DNA of 42,454 bases. Source: Verrucomicrobium spinosum (GTDB lineage: Bacteria > Verrucomicrobiota > Verrucomicrobiia > JADLBR01 > JAIBCM01). Location: contig DYRQ01000008.1 in the NCBI GenBank assembly GCA_020718645.1, forward strand, positions 1 to 42,454, read 5' to 3'. Below the pieces are notes generated by a model. It was not told the DNA's origin. It saw only the letters and a program-made list of their open reading frames with translations, and did no database searches. The position numbers and the translations under genes are program-made. This document shows, piece after piece, positions 25,090 to 34,033 of this stretch; position 1 is the first letter of the stretch; every line of letters begins with the position of its first letter.

Positions 25090-26715
25090 TTAGGATTCAC
25101 GAACTCTCAACGGCACGCGCGATGTATCAAACCCTGGATTCTTATCCACAAAATAATTCAAAGACCACGGCGTCGAAAGCAACACCACAGAGAACCCATT
25201 CATATCTGTCGTTTGCACTGCGCCCGAAGGCAGGAGCAGAGGCGTAGCAGGATCCGTCCCCTGCTTGGGCTTGACCCAACAAGCCAGCGACCACTGCGCA
25301 TTCTCCACTCGACACTCAGCCCCATATTCAGTCTCCAACCGATATTGTAAAACCTCAAACTGGAGCGGCCCCACCGCCCCGAGCAAGGCTACTCGAGCCA
25401 CTGAGTCTTTGACCTCGAAGGCTTGGGCCACACCCTCCCGGAGAAGCTGATCCAACCCCTCGCGAAACCGCTTGTAAGTCGAACTGCTCGTGCTGTGCAG
25501 ATACGCAAAACACTCGGGCGCAAATCTCGGCGTCTCATCAAACTTGATCTGCCCCGCCTCACTCAGGGTATCGCCAATCTGAAAATCATGATTACCCACG
25601 ATGCCAACCACATCCCCTGCCCAAGCGTTATCCACCGTCTCACGGTCGCGAGCAAATAAACGCTGCGAATTCGACAACCTGACCGGCTTACCCGTGCGCG
25701 GGTGCGACACTGTCATATCCCGCTTGAACTCACCGGACACGATCCGGATAAAGGCAACACGATCCCGGTGTTTGGGATTCATATTCGCCTGAATTTTGAA
25801 AACAAAACCCGAAAAATCTGAGTGATCAGGCGGCACGATACCCTCTGCCCCCTTGCGTCCCACCGGCTCAGGAGCCAGCGTTAAAAACCTGTCCAGCAAC
25901 AACTGCACACCAAAGTTATTCATGGCACTCCCAAAAAATACCGGCGTCAATAACCCGGCACGAATCGCCTCAAGATCAAAAGATGCCCCCGCCCCATCCA
26001 ACATCTCCACCTCTTCCCGGAATCTACTGTAAACCTCTGGAGCCAGCGTCTCTTTGACAAAAGGATCGTCGGCACCACCCACCTGTGCAGGCGCCCGATA
26101 GGCACCATGCGGCGTGCGCTCAAACAAATGCACCTGCCGATTCTCCCGGTCGTAAACACCCCGAAAATCCACACCATCACCCAAAGGCCAGTTCAGAGGA
26201 ATAGCATGGATTCCCAGCACGCTTTCCAGCTCATCCAACAGATCCAACGGGCGCTTAGCTGGACGATCCAGCTTATTCATGAAAGTAAAAATTGGCACCC
26301 CGCGCTGGCGACAGACCTCAAACAGCTTGCGAGTCTGAGACTCAATACCCTTGGCCGCATCCACCACCATCACCGCAGCATCTACCGCTGTCAACACCCG
26401 GTAAGTATCTTCGGAAAAATCCTTATGCCCCGGTGTGTCGAGCAGGTTAACCACACAGCTACCATATTCAAATTGCAGAACGGTGGAAGAAACCGAGATG
26501 CCGCGCTGGCGCTCCAACTCCATCCAATCGCTGGTGGTGGCACGCTGATTCTTGCGGGCGGTAACACTGCCGGCCAAATGCAAAGCCCCACCATAGAGCA
26601 AAAACTTCTCCGTCAGCGTCGTCTTACCAGCATCCGGATGCGAAATAATCGCAAAAGTCCTGCGGCGAGAGATTTCGGATGAGGTGTTATTAACAGATAT
26701 GATTGAATCAGACAT
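25090..26715 (-). CDS. prfC: Peptide chain release factor 3
   Basis: A 541-residue translational GTPase that removes RF1/RF2 from the ribosome after peptide release. G1 is SHPDAGKTT (25-33), G3 is DTPGHKDF, and G4 is NKLD. The switch I region (QRGISVSSTVLQFEY) and the RF3-type inserts (SDFSGFVFKIQANMNPKHRDR, FAPECFAYLHSTSSSTYKRF) distinguish it from EF-G. The length and domain order are normal. It begins just after the terminator of the secreted-protein gene upstream, so it probably has its own promoter. Confidence 0.95.
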   Translation of the reverse strand: MSDSIISVNNTSSEISRRRTFAIISHPDAGKTTLTEKFLLYGGALHLAGSVTARKNQRATTSDWMELERQRGISVSSTVLQFEYGSCVVNLLDTPGHKDFSEDTYRVLTAVDAAVMVVDAAKGIESQTRKLFEVCRQRGVPIFTFMNKLDRPAKRPLDLLDELESVLGIHAIPLNWPLGDGVDFRGVYDRENRQVHLFERTPHGAYRAPAQVGGADDPFVKETLAPEVYSRFREEVEMLDGAGASFDLEAIRAGLLTPVFFGSAMNNFGVQLLLDRFLTLAPEPVGRKGAEGIVPPDHSDFSGFVFKIQANMNPKHRDRVAFIRIVSGEFKRDMTVSHPRTGKPVRLSNSQRLFARDRETVDNAWAGDVVGIVGNHDFQIGDTLSEAGQIKFDETPRFAPECFAYLHSTSSSTYKRFREGLDQLLREGVAQAFEVKDSVARVALLGAVGPLQFEVLQYRLETEYGAECRVENAQWSLACWVKPKQGTDPATPLLLPSGAVQTTDMNGFSVVLLSTPWSLNYFVDKNPGFDTSRVPLRVRES

Positions 26716-26732
26716 AGGACAAACGAAGAAAT

Positions 26733-26756
26733 AAAAAAAGCGGCAGGAGCCGCTTT
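26733..26756 (-). terminator. Rho-independent terminator after the secretin operon
   Basis: An 8-bp stem, AAAGCGGC/GCCGCTTT, with a four-base loop. On the minus strand it is followed by a run of T. It sits 24 bases after the stop of the secreted-protein gene (26780) and before prfC, separating the two. Confidence 0.85.
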
Positions 26757-26779
26757 CTCATAAAAACGAAGAACAATTC

Positions 26780-27520
26780 TCAGCGATAAGTTTTTCCCGG
26801 AACCATGAAAGAAGGCAATATACGGGTCGTGCGTTTCATTTCAATGGTCATTTGGTCACTCATTAAGGTCTGAACATCATCTGCGGTTGCTGATGTGCCA
26901 GCTGTAAAAATAAATACTTGGCCATTTCTGGTATAATAATCCGTCTTACCGACCACTAGAGTGCCAGGAGCTCTACGGTATCGAAGCACTCCTTCGAGTC
27001 GTGTGAGGGGGAATCCAAGACCAGCTGTAGTTGGCGCAGCGCTTTCCATGATATAATAAATGTCTTTATTATTCTTCTTCTTGTGCGTTCCACGATCATT
27101 ATTAGGTTGGTCGGGATACCCATTAATAACACGGCTAGTCGATGTGCCACTGGTGGCTCCGACAGCAGGAGCTTGGGGCAGGACAACAGGAGCCATTGGC
27201 ATCACATACATACCACCATTGGAAGGAAAGGAAAGGGCTGTGCGACGACCACGATACAAAAGGAAATTTGTGTTAGCGGTAGTAGAAAGCGTTCCATCGT
27301 GGTAACCCCCAGCATTAAAAGCCATGGTGACCGTAAATAATCCACCACCTATGCCAATATCGCCAACAGGACCTATGACCCCCTTGTAAGTGCCCACTAA
27401 TTTAGGATTTGCAACATCCACCAGTATGTTCGGCGTGTTTTTACTTTGAGTAACAGGCTGAGCACTAGCGCAAACAACACTAACAACTATCAGAGCACAA
27501 AGTAGTGAAATTTTATTCAT
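26780..27520 (-). CDS. Secreted protein of unknown function, last gene of the secretin run
   Basis: A 246-residue protein with a signal peptide (MNKISLLCALIVVSVVCASAQ). The mature part is beta-rich with many Gly, Thr and aromatic residues (GTYKGVIGPVG, GGLFTVTMAFNAGGYHDGTL, VGKTDYYTRNGQVFIFTAGT). A low-complexity Asn/Lys segment (DRGTHKKKNNKD) lies near the middle. I do not recognise a family. It starts 10 bases after the second secretin and ends at a terminator, so it belongs to the same transcript. It could be a periplasmic or surface partner of the secretins. Confidence 0.7.
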   Translation of the reverse strand: MNKISLLCALIVVSVVCASAQPVTQSKNTPNILVDVANPKLVGTYKGVIGPVGDIGIGGGLFTVTMAFNAGGYHDGTLSTTANTNFLLYRGRRTALSFPSNGGMYVMPMAPVVLPQAPAVGATSGTSTSRVINGYPDQPNNDRGTHKKKNNKDIYYIMESAAPTTAGLGFPLTRLEGVLRYRRAPGTLVVGKTDYYTRNGQVFIFTAGTSATADDVQTLMSDQMTIEMKRTTRILPSFMVPGKTYR

Positions 27521-27530
27521 AGTTTAACCT

Positions 27531-29954
27531 TTACTTGTTAACAGCGGTGGTCGCTGAAAGTGGGGGAGGTGTGGGCTTATTCACAAGCTCACCGCGTTCA
27601 TCCACTATTCTCGGCGTAACAAACACAATAAGGTTTTTCTTCAATGTCTGTTCTACCTTTGAACGAAAGGCTCTACCAATCAATGGAATATCACCCAGCA
27701 AAGGAACTTTATCATCAATGGTTTTTGTGTCCTCTCTCATCAAACCACCCAGCATGATTGTGTTTCCATCTCTGACTGAAACCGAGGTTGTCACTTTGCG
27801 AGTATTAAACACAGGCATATTTATTACATTCTGCGTCACGAAAGGACCAGCAGTAATAGATCCACCAGGGGATGGAATTGGCTCACCGTAGTTAATGAAC
27901 CCTTCAAAGTCATCAACCATGGGCACAAGATCTATATTCACTTCATCACCACTTGCAAGAATGGTTGGAGTCACTTCCAACGAAACGCCTAACTGCTTTT
28001 CCTGAAAGTTGGATGGGAATGCAGGCGTAATTGAGTTTGCCATGGATACACCAACACCCAGTGTCACATTAGCGGGAGGAGGTAAAGTGGGTGGATTAAA
28101 TGTATCAGGAAACCAGAATCTTCTTACAGCTTTAATCTTGGCCATTTCTCCGTTACGGGCTGTTATTTTTGGCGCTGACATCAAGTCAAATGACTGCTTT
28201 TGGGACAACGCGCGAACCAAAATATCAATGTTAAAATTGAGCACTGAGAGCTGAGTATTCAACTGATTAGATTGCGTAGTCGAAGCGCCAAAGAGTAAGT
28301 TCTCCACGCTATTCTGGGAAATGTCTCCGTTTGATCTTAATCCATCGAGTTGATTGAAACCATTCATGTTCTCTCTACTAGCCCTAGGCGTCGCCAGTGC
28401 TGAGGTGTAGTTACCATTTTTCACCATGTTCATGGCAGTCGAAACTTCATCTAAGTCATTTTGAGCAATTTCAATGAATTTAGCTTCCACCTCAATCTGA
28501 CGAAGACCGGGATCGGTGCCAACCAGAGCATCAATTAACTCATGATTCTCTGGAGTATTATTGACGGTCAGAATACCAGTCGAGGGAACATATTGAACCC
28601 AAGAACCCTGTGGGAAAGTCACACCGTTCTGCTCGAAAACAGCACGAACATCAGCACCGGCTGTTGAGCCAACATCCGCTTTAGCTTTGCTTTTTGAACG
28701 ACGACTTCTGCGCGAAGTTGATCCCGACTCATCCTCTTTTTTGGGTTTTGTGTCGAAGAACTCACGACGGACAGTGTAAGACTTGCGGAGTAGATCCCCG
28801 GCGCTAGCTGACATCGGCAATAGAGAAACAACATTCTCGCCAATGGTCGGCTTCACATTGGCCACACGGGCAGCATACTTCAATACCTCCGACATAGGCA
28901 CATTAGCTAGGGTCAAAGACACCGGATTTTCCGCTACTTTAGGATCCACAAAGAAGTTAATGCCGCGGCGCTCGGGATCGAGCTCACGACTCTTAGCTCG
29001 GAGGAATTCCACAACATTCACCAGTGCCTCCTCATCAAAACTCACTACAGGCAGGATGGTTGACTTCATCCGCCGTTCAATATCAGCAATGGAAGTCCGT
29101 GAAATAGGGGCACTTATTTCAGGCGCTGCGTCTGTTAGAGACCGGCGTGTGATTGGCATCTCCCAAATGGACATCAACTCAGTCATCATTTTGTTGCGCT
29201 GCTGCTCATGCGCCGTGCGTGCATAACGCATCTTATGCTTGAGCACCTCGGACATGCGACTGCGAGCCTCAGCATTGTAGGGATCCACAGTCAGCACCTC
29301 ACGAAACCGAGTCTCTGCCTCCTCGTATTTACCCGATTGCATCAGATCCACGCCTTGAGCGAGTTTATTTTTTACATCGGTAATATTTTTGACATGGGTA
29401 GGAGTGTAGGAAGGATCATCATGCACCACCGGACGACCTTTGAAATCCAGTCGAAGTCCCATCATCTTATAGACACGCACCCGCTCAAGCTGGATGCGGT
29501 TATCCTCAGGAGCAAATGCTAAAGCTTCATCAGCGCGAGAGCGAGCTGAATCCAATTGACCCGAGGCAACATCCTCCTTAGCCAGCTCGATCAAACAGAG
29601 AGCAGCGCCATCGTAGCACGGATTTTGAATATGAGCTACTGCTGGGGTGGGAGTGGGAAACATGTCCAGCACTTCGCGAAACTTTGCGAGGGATTTCACA
29701 AAGTCCTTCTGATCCAAAAGGGCTTTAGCTTCTTCAAGAGCTGTTTCAGCCAGCTTCAGCTTTTCATCCCGCTTTGCTATAGCCGAATCAGCCAGCTTCT
29801 GGACTTGAACAAAAGGGTTTTCAGAAGCTGTGTCAGGAGCTGAAGCCACCTCTTGATCTTGAGCAAAAGCAGAGTTGCTAGACCATACAGCAGCCATCAG
29901 CAGCAGTAATGTTTTCGTGTATCGCATCGCGTGATCCATATCCATCCCCATCAT
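27531..29954 (-). CDS. Secretin-like protein with TPR region (second of a tandem pair)
   Basis: An 807-residue outer membrane protein. A signal peptide (about 10-32, RYTKTLLLLMAAVWSSNSAFAQ) is followed by TPR-like helices (about 45-270) and an STN/N0-like domain (about 295-385, VVSFDEEALVNVVEFLRAKS). A linker rich in Ser/Arg/Lys comes next (about 400-425). The secretin domain runs from about 480: RQIEVEAKFIEI, DLVPMVDDFEGFINYG, NTIMLGGLMRED, VPLLGDIPLIGRAF and KNLIVFVTPRIV. The secretin C-terminal signature is complete. Its ATG overlaps the stop of the first secretin (ATGA). Whether it makes a separate channel or a mixed ring is unknown. Confidence 0.88.
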   Translation of the reverse strand: MMGMDMDHAMRYTKTLLLLMAAVWSSNSAFAQDQEVASAPDTASENPFVQVQKLADSAIAKRDEKLKLAETALEEAKALLDQKDFVKSLAKFREVLDMFPTPTPAVAHIQNPCYDGAALCLIELAKEDVASGQLDSARSRADEALAFAPEDNRIQLERVRVYKMMGLRLDFKGRPVVHDDPSYTPTHVKNITDVKNKLAQGVDLMQSGKYEEAETRFREVLTVDPYNAEARSRMSEVLKHKMRYARTAHEQQRNKMMTELMSIWEMPITRRSLTDAAPEISAPISRTSIADIERRMKSTILPVVSFDEEALVNVVEFLRAKSRELDPERRGINFFVDPKVAENPVSLTLANVPMSEVLKYAARVANVKPTIGENVVSLLPMSASAGDLLRKSYTVRREFFDTKPKKEDESGSTSRRSRRSKSKAKADVGSTAGADVRAVFEQNGVTFPQGSWVQYVPSTGILTVNNTPENHELIDALVGTDPGLRQIEVEAKFIEIAQNDLDEVSTAMNMVKNGNYTSALATPRASRENMNGFNQLDGLRSNGDISQNSVENLLFGASTTQSNQLNTQLSVLNFNIDILVRALSQKQSFDLMSAPKITARNGEMAKIKAVRRFWFPDTFNPPTLPPPANVTLGVGVSMANSITPAFPSNFQEKQLGVSLEVTPTILASGDEVNIDLVPMVDDFEGFINYGEPIPSPGGSITAGPFVTQNVINMPVFNTRKVTTSVSVRDGNTIMLGGLMREDTKTIDDKVPLLGDIPLIGRAFRSKVEQTLKKNLIVFVTPRIVDERGELVNKPTPPPLSATTAVNK

Positions 29955-32626
29955 TTAGCCATGCCTTGAGTGACAGCATCACCCATAACATTTTTGTCGT
30001 CAGAAACCGCTTGAATCTCATCCGCAGGCGCTTCTTGCACACGCGGATCAGGAGGCGGCAAGGGCTGAACTCGGGCTACCTTGGTGAACTTAGGAGCATT
30101 CGAAAAACTCTGAGAATCCTCTCTATTGATAGGAAATGCTGGATCCCCTTGGGAATTAAGGAGAGTAGGCGTCACAAAAACCAATAAATTGCGTTTGATG
30201 CTTTGCTCAATGTTTGACTGGAATACCTTTCCAATCAGAGGCAGATCACCAAGGAGCGGGATTTTATCATGCACCTCCTGCAAATCCTCGCGCATGAGTC
30301 CACCCAGCAGAATAGTCTGCCCGTCCTCCACATAAGCCTTAGTCTCAACAGATCGCTCGTTAAAAATAGGAATGTTAATCACATTTTGTATAGCTACCCC
30401 AGCAACTGTAATACTGACAGGATCTATGTAGTTAATGGAAGATCCGTAATTGATAAACCCGTCAAAATCTTTCACTGTCGGAGTGATAGTCAGATCAAGA
30501 ACCTTTTCATTACCAGAACCCGACACTCGATTTGGTGTAACTTCCAGTGTCACACCGAGCTTTGTTGGTTCTGAGTTGAAGTTAGGTGTAGGTGGTGTGA
30601 ACGCATATCCCGTAAGTGTCGCACTAACAGTAACTGGAAGCTGAGAAATTTGTGGAGGCTGAGGCGGGTTTTCTGGATCGGGATGAAAGAATTCACGACC
30701 CACAAAAATATTCGCTGTGCGGCCAAATTGAGTAACCACACTAGGCGCAGCCATGACATCCGTGCCAGTTTTTTGTGAAAGAGCATTTAACAACACTTCC
30801 AACTTGGTATTCATTAGTGTCATGCCTGTCTGGAACGCATTACCCAAGATCAGGCTCTGCTGAGATGCCATGCTGATCAAACCCTGTTCGCCAATATTTC
30901 TTAGCACATTGTTCGCCACACTAAGATCCAGAGGAGCGCCGTTGGCGGTGTTACTTGCCATAGCAGCGGCTGATGTTGCAGATCGCAAACCTGGGGTGTC
31001 CGTAGGCACATAAGAGCCATCAAACTGAATTCCTTGAGTGGTGCCCCTGCGATTCATATTCCAACGAAACGACAGCTCATCCAGATCAGTCTGGTTGACT
31101 TCCATGAAACGGGCATCTACGCGGACTTGGCGAGCAGCATCCGTTGTCGCATTTTCATCTCCAGTCGCCAAAGCCTGCTCGACAAGATCCAGGATATCGA
31201 GCGTGTTGCGAACGACCAATTTCCCCTGTTTGCCCAAGTAGCTGACTGTGGCACCTGTATTGAAAGTCACACCCATACCCTCAAGGCGGGATCGAACTTC
31301 CTTCTGCTGATTCTGCACAGCTTCAGCCATGTTCTCGGTGTTGGGAGGGATGGCGGGAATGAAACCTGGAGGCACAGCAAACTCACGGGTGTAGAGCTCT
31401 TCCAAGTTTTCAGATTGTGGCGCAATCAAAACAGCAAACTGCTCGACTTTGTAGGTCAAATTAGTCTGCTGACAGATCAGCCGCAGAACTTCGGCAAGGG
31501 GAATGTTTTCCACCGAAAGGGTAATGGTCGGAATACGCGCTGTCTGAGCCGCAGCATCGGCTGTGTCGCCAGCTGTGGGAGAAAGAGTTGCTTTCAAGAC
31601 AAAATTGATATCAGCAAATTTCTGGCGCAGGAACACAAGAGCGTCTTGGATAGAAGACTCTTCGAGAGACACTTTATCTACTATCCCAGTATCGAGTCTT
31701 TCCTCGAGGGCGACCACACCAGAAATAGCGGCAGGGTTTTCGTTAGTGACCCGCTTGGGCATGCCGACGCTGCGGCTTGGCTCGGTGCTCCAGCCTTTTT
31801 CAATTTGGTAGAGCATCTCGTCACGAGAATGGGCTTTGGCCTGACGATAATATTTGGCTTTGAGGGTATCTAAACGCTGGAGCGAACGGCGAGCCGTTTC
31901 ATTGTAGGGATCGAAGCGGAGCATCTGCTGATAACGATTATCGGCCAAGTCGTATTGGCCGGAGTCACGAAAGCGGTCGCCTTCGTAAAGAAGCTCGGAG
32001 ACCTTATCAATTGTCTTAATGAACTCGGGCGTCATGATAACGGGATCTTTGCCCAGATTCTTAGCCACCTTGTCACTGTAGGTTTTCGAGTAGAAAGGGA
32101 CATTGCGAACTTCATCGCCCGAAGCGAGGTTGATCTCGCGGAGGAGACCTTGAAGCTTCTTACTCTCGGGAGCAAAGCTGAGCGATTCGCTCACGGCGTT
32201 GCGAGCTTTCTCATATTCCTTCGCCTCGAGAGCTGTCTGGGCAATACGATTATTGGCATTGACCAAGCCGAAGGCGGCATTCTGGTAGGCTTGGCGTGTT
32301 TGCTCTGAGTGGGGAAGATTGGATAGTGCGTAGCGGAAACGATTGGCCGCAGACTCATACTCGCCAGCAGCATAGAGTTGTGATCCCTCTGTGATCGCCC
32401 GCTGAGAGAACATCACAATATTCTCACGGCGCGTCACCTCTGACTGGATCGTCTGCGTGATGGGATCTACCTTGGAGGGAGAATCTTCCCGCTCCGTCTG
32501 GGCACTATCGGGCGGCATAGCAGCCCCGACACCCGGTTCAGTTTCAGCCACTGCCATGCAGGGTGCCAGCACAAATATGCAGCACACTTGAACACACAGT
32601 GTTACCCGTTGAATCTCCTCCATCAT
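29951..32626 (-). CDS. Secretin-like protein with TPR region (first of a tandem pair, Amuc_1098-like)
   Basis: An 891-residue outer membrane protein from ATG 32626. This start puts a signal peptide (VTLCVQVCCIFVLAPCMAVA) at the N-terminus; ATG 32668 is an alternative. TPR-like repeats fill about 60-280 (LYAAGEYESAANRFRYAL, DRFRDSGQYDLADNRYQQML). An STN-like domain at about 320-425 includes TITLSVENIPLAEVLRLICQ. The secretin domain from about 500 has VRVDARFMEVNQTDL, KDFDGFINYG, QTILLGGLMRED and IPLLGDLPLIGKVFQ. It differs from the next gene by a longer N-terminal part. The family fits type IV pilus/type II secretion channels of Verrucomicrobiota. No pilM, ATPase or pilin gene is in the window. 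Confidence 0.88.
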   Translation of the reverse strand: MMEEIQRVTLCVQVCCIFVLAPCMAVAETEPGVGAAMPPDSAQTEREDSPSKVDPITQTIQSEVTRRENIVMFSQRAITEGSQLYAAGEYESAANRFRYALSNLPHSEQTRQAYQNAAFGLVNANNRIAQTALEAKEYEKARNAVSESLSFAPESKKLQGLLREINLASGDEVRNVPFYSKTYSDKVAKNLGKDPVIMTPEFIKTIDKVSELLYEGDRFRDSGQYDLADNRYQQMLRFDPYNETARRSLQRLDTLKAKYYRQAKAHSRDEMLYQIEKGWSTEPSRSVGMPKRVTNENPAAISGVVALEERLDTGIVDKVSLEESSIQDALVFLRQKFADINFVLKATLSPTAGDTADAAAQTARIPTITLSVENIPLAEVLRLICQQTNLTYKVEQFAVLIAPQSENLEELYTREFAVPPGFIPAIPPNTENMAEAVQNQQKEVRSRLEGMGVTFNTGATVSYLGKQGKLVVRNTLDILDLVEQALATGDENATTDAARQVRVDARFMEVNQTDLDELSFRWNMNRRGTTQGIQFDGSYVPTDTPGLRSATSAAAMASNTANGAPLDLSVANNVLRNIGEQGLISMASQQSLILGNAFQTGMTLMNTKLEVLLNALSQKTGTDVMAAPSVVTQFGRTANIFVGREFFHPDPENPPQPPQISQLPVTVSATLTGYAFTPPTPNFNSEPTKLGVTLEVTPNRVSGSGNEKVLDLTITPTVKDFDGFINYGSSINYIDPVSITVAGVAIQNVINIPIFNERSVETKAYVEDGQTILLGGLMREDLQEVHDKIPLLGDLPLIGKVFQSNIEQSIKRNLLVFVTPTLLNSQGDPAFPINREDSQSFSNAPKFTKVARVQPLPPPDPRVQEAPADEIQAVSDDKNVMGDAVTQGMAK

Positions 32627-32757
32627 ACGAGGCGCGAGTATGGGGTGCGTTCCGCGCTTTGCAAGCATAATTTCAACCAAACTCTTAAAGAGTTCAAAAA
32701 AACATAAAAAACAGACATGAGCCTCACTAAAGCGGTAGTTTACAATATTGCTAGGAA

Positions 32758-33723
32758 TTATTTGTGAAGATGAGGATTCTTGTTTTTGCACACACCTAAA
32801 ATACCGCACACGGTGCCGATGGTCACCGAGCTAAACACGCCGATGGAAAAGAGCGGGAGCAAGACCCACCGCCAACTCGGCTGCATGATAGCTTGGGCTT
32901 GGGAGAGCAGAATCAACAATCCACACAGACAGCCTGCCGCAACCGGATGCCAGAACAACAGCGGCACGCCCAGCCAAGTCAGCTTGCACAAATGGTGATA
33001 CCAACTGCCAGCGTAGGTCACACGGGCAACTGAAAGACCGTGCAATCGGATATTTTTTCCAAAGCCTACGGCATATTCAAAGTGCTTCTTCCAAATACCC
33101 CACAGCCCTCCGAGGTGCGTGGGATGACAATGGAGAACTGCATCGTCACCAGATTTCACCCATCCCATTCGGGCAAGTCGGAGATGCAAGTCGGTGTCTT
33201 CTCCAGCGGTGAGAAAATGTTGTTCGTCGTAGGCACCGGCCTCGAAAAATGCTTGTCGAGAGACAAGGTCGCATTTGCCAGTGATACCCACGCAGACCGG
33301 CGAGCCCCAGCGCCTCCAGTAAACGCGCTCCCAGTAAGACTGCCCCCAAGGGACTGGCACTTGCACGGGAGAGGCCACTGCCACGCAATCTGGTGCAATT
33401 TTGCTCCACAGCCTCTCGATATGATCCAGCTTGGGCAGCACGACATCCTCTTGAAGTAGCAACAGCCAATCGCCGGTGGCTAGCTCGGCTCCACGGTTGT
33501 ATTGAGCTGAGATCGAGCTATCACCTGTATTTTTCAGCATACAGACACCAGCAGGAAGCACGGGGAGTTCCACCGGACTGACCACAATAATCTCGGCTGG
33601 AGCCAGCGATTGCCTGTGGAGCGATCCGATCAACGGCTCCAAGTCCACCCGCCCTGCGGTGATGACAATGGCCGAAATATTCCCCATCCGCCGGTGAACA
33701 CCATGCCCATCAGATTCTATCAT
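32758..33723 (-). CDS. Family 2 glycosyltransferase with membrane-embedded C-terminus
   Basis: A 321-residue protein. The GT-A fold (about 14-230) begins ISAIVITAGRVDLEPLIGSLHRQ and holds the nucleotide/acceptor segment QYNRGAELATGDWLLLLQED and the later LTAGEDTDLHLRLARMGW, which carries the catalytic ED motif. Two hydrophobic segments near the end (about 250-310) anchor it in the membrane. The start at 33723 is supported by GGAAGGGG four bases upstream. It adds a sugar to an unknown acceptor. It precedes the secretin pair on the same strand with about 130 bases between them, so it may be separately transcribed. Confidence 0.85.
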   Translation of the reverse strand: MIESDGHGVHRRMGNISAIVITAGRVDLEPLIGSLHRQSLAPAEIIVVSPVELPVLPAGVCMLKNTGDSSISAQYNRGAELATGDWLLLLQEDVVLPKLDHIERLWSKIAPDCVAVASPVQVPVPWGQSYWERVYWRRWGSPVCVGITGKCDLVSRQAFFEAGAYDEQHFLTAGEDTDLHLRLARMGWVKSGDDAVLHCHPTHLGGLWGIWKKHFEYAVGFGKNIRLHGLSVARVTYAGSWYHHLCKLTWLGVPLLFWHPVAAGCLCGLLILLSQAQAIMQPSWRWVLLPLFSIGVFSSVTIGTVCGILGVCKNKNPHLHK

Positions 33724-33767
33724 TTTTCCCCTTCCTCTGCAGCTCGCCTTGTTCTACCGTAGATTCC

Positions 33768-33944
33768 ATGAAACGATTCTCTGCCCTCTGCCTCGTTCTC
33801 GCCAGCTTTTTTACTAGCTGCGCCACTTCACCTGAAACAGCTTCCAACAGCAGCTCTTTCCAGTCAGAAATATCCCCTACTCCCCTGGGAGCACGCCCTG
33901 TCCCGGCTTCTGCCACCCCGCCACCAGCTAATGTCTCCCGTTAG
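33768..33944 (+). CDS. Small predicted lipoprotein
   Basis: A 58-residue frame running from ATG 33768 to TAG at 33942-33944. The N-terminal MKRFSALCLVLASFFTSC is a lipoprotein signal, with Cys18 as the lipidated residue. The remaining 40 residues are rich in Ser, Pro, Thr and Ala and look unstructured. It is divergent from the GT2 gene, with 44 bases between starts. No homologue is recognised. The coding status rests on the signal sequence and clean frame alone. Confidence 0.55.
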   Translation: MKRFSALCLVLASFFTSCATSPETASNSSSFQSEISPTPLGARPVPASATPPPANVSR

Positions 33945-34033
33945 ATACTAAGGGGTCGCAAACCCGACTCGCCTTCCTTCGCCACAGCACCACGCGTCTG
34001 CCTCACCCACAAGCGTTGCTTTTTACCCCGTTC

